Source: Microcaldota archaeon (GTDB taxonomy: Archaea; Micrarchaeota; Micrarchaeia; Anstonellales; Bilamarchaeaceae). Taken from it: a stretch of DNA of 5,684 nucleotides. Below the pieces are notes generated by a model. It saw only the letters and a program-made list of their open reading frames with translations. It was not told the origin of the DNA and did not search any database. This document shows positions 5,655 through 5,684 of the stretch, one piece after another. Both the position numbers and the translations under genes were made by a program. The stretch is taken from the NCBI GenBank assembly GCA_023247345.1, contig JAHFGR010000088.1, forward strand, positions 1-5,684. Direction: 5' to 3'. Every line of letters starts with the position of its first letter. Position 1 is the stretch's first letter.

Positions 5655-5666
5655 TGTTCGTAAGGA

Positions 5667-5680
5667 CTATATTTATTAAA
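5667..5680 (+). promoter_or_regulatory. Possible TATA region of a gene beyond the right edge
   Basis: The last bases contain an AT-rich run, TATATTTATTAAA, that could serve as a TATA box for a divergent plus-strand gene starting some 20-30 bases beyond the window. Nothing inside the window confirms this; AT-rich intergenic DNA is equally possible. Confidence 0.2.
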
Positions 5681-5684
5681 TTTC

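Overview
The window looks like a piece of archaeal chromosome, AT-rich and compact. The evidence is threefold. There is an archaemetzincin, a mainly archaeal metalloprotease family. There is a mevalonate-pathway decarboxylase. Every one of the six recognisable start codons has an archaeal TATA-like element centred about 26-28 bases upstream and no Shine-Dalgarno sequence, so the genes appear to be transcribed as leaderless mRNAs. The small intergenic gaps and gene content would suit a DPANN-type or similar small-genome archaeon, but no lineage marker is present, so this is inference.

Layout from left to right. Bases 1-60 (minus) hold the first 20 codons of a SpoVT-AbrB-fold protein, probably the antitoxin of a toxin-antitoxin pair; the rest lies outside the window. 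Divergent from it, 142-918 (plus) encodes a free-standing GXGXG beta-helix protein of unknown function. It converges with 931-1551 (minus), an archaemetzincin-like zinc protease. The protease is divergent from 1630-2625 (plus), a diphosphomevalonate decarboxylase-family enzyme of isoprenoid (membrane lipid) synthesis. This converges with 2646-4439 (minus), a large predicted lipoprotein with a lysozyme/lytic-transglycosylase-like domain and two beta-rich C-terminal repeats. Upstream on the same strand, 4496-5623 (minus) encodes a protein with an N-terminal winged-helix-like segment and tandem repeats of about 88 residues.

The genes do not form an obvious operon. Nearly every gene has its own promoter, and neighbours mostly run in opposite directions. 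The most notable item is the lipoprotein: it is predicted to display a peptidoglycan-lyase-like fold, with its catalytic glutamate and sequence motifs intact, on the surface of an archaeon that should have no murein. The repeat protein directly upstream is unrecognised. No RNA gene, CRISPR array, insertion sequence or origin was found, and no gene-free stretch exceeds 100 bases.
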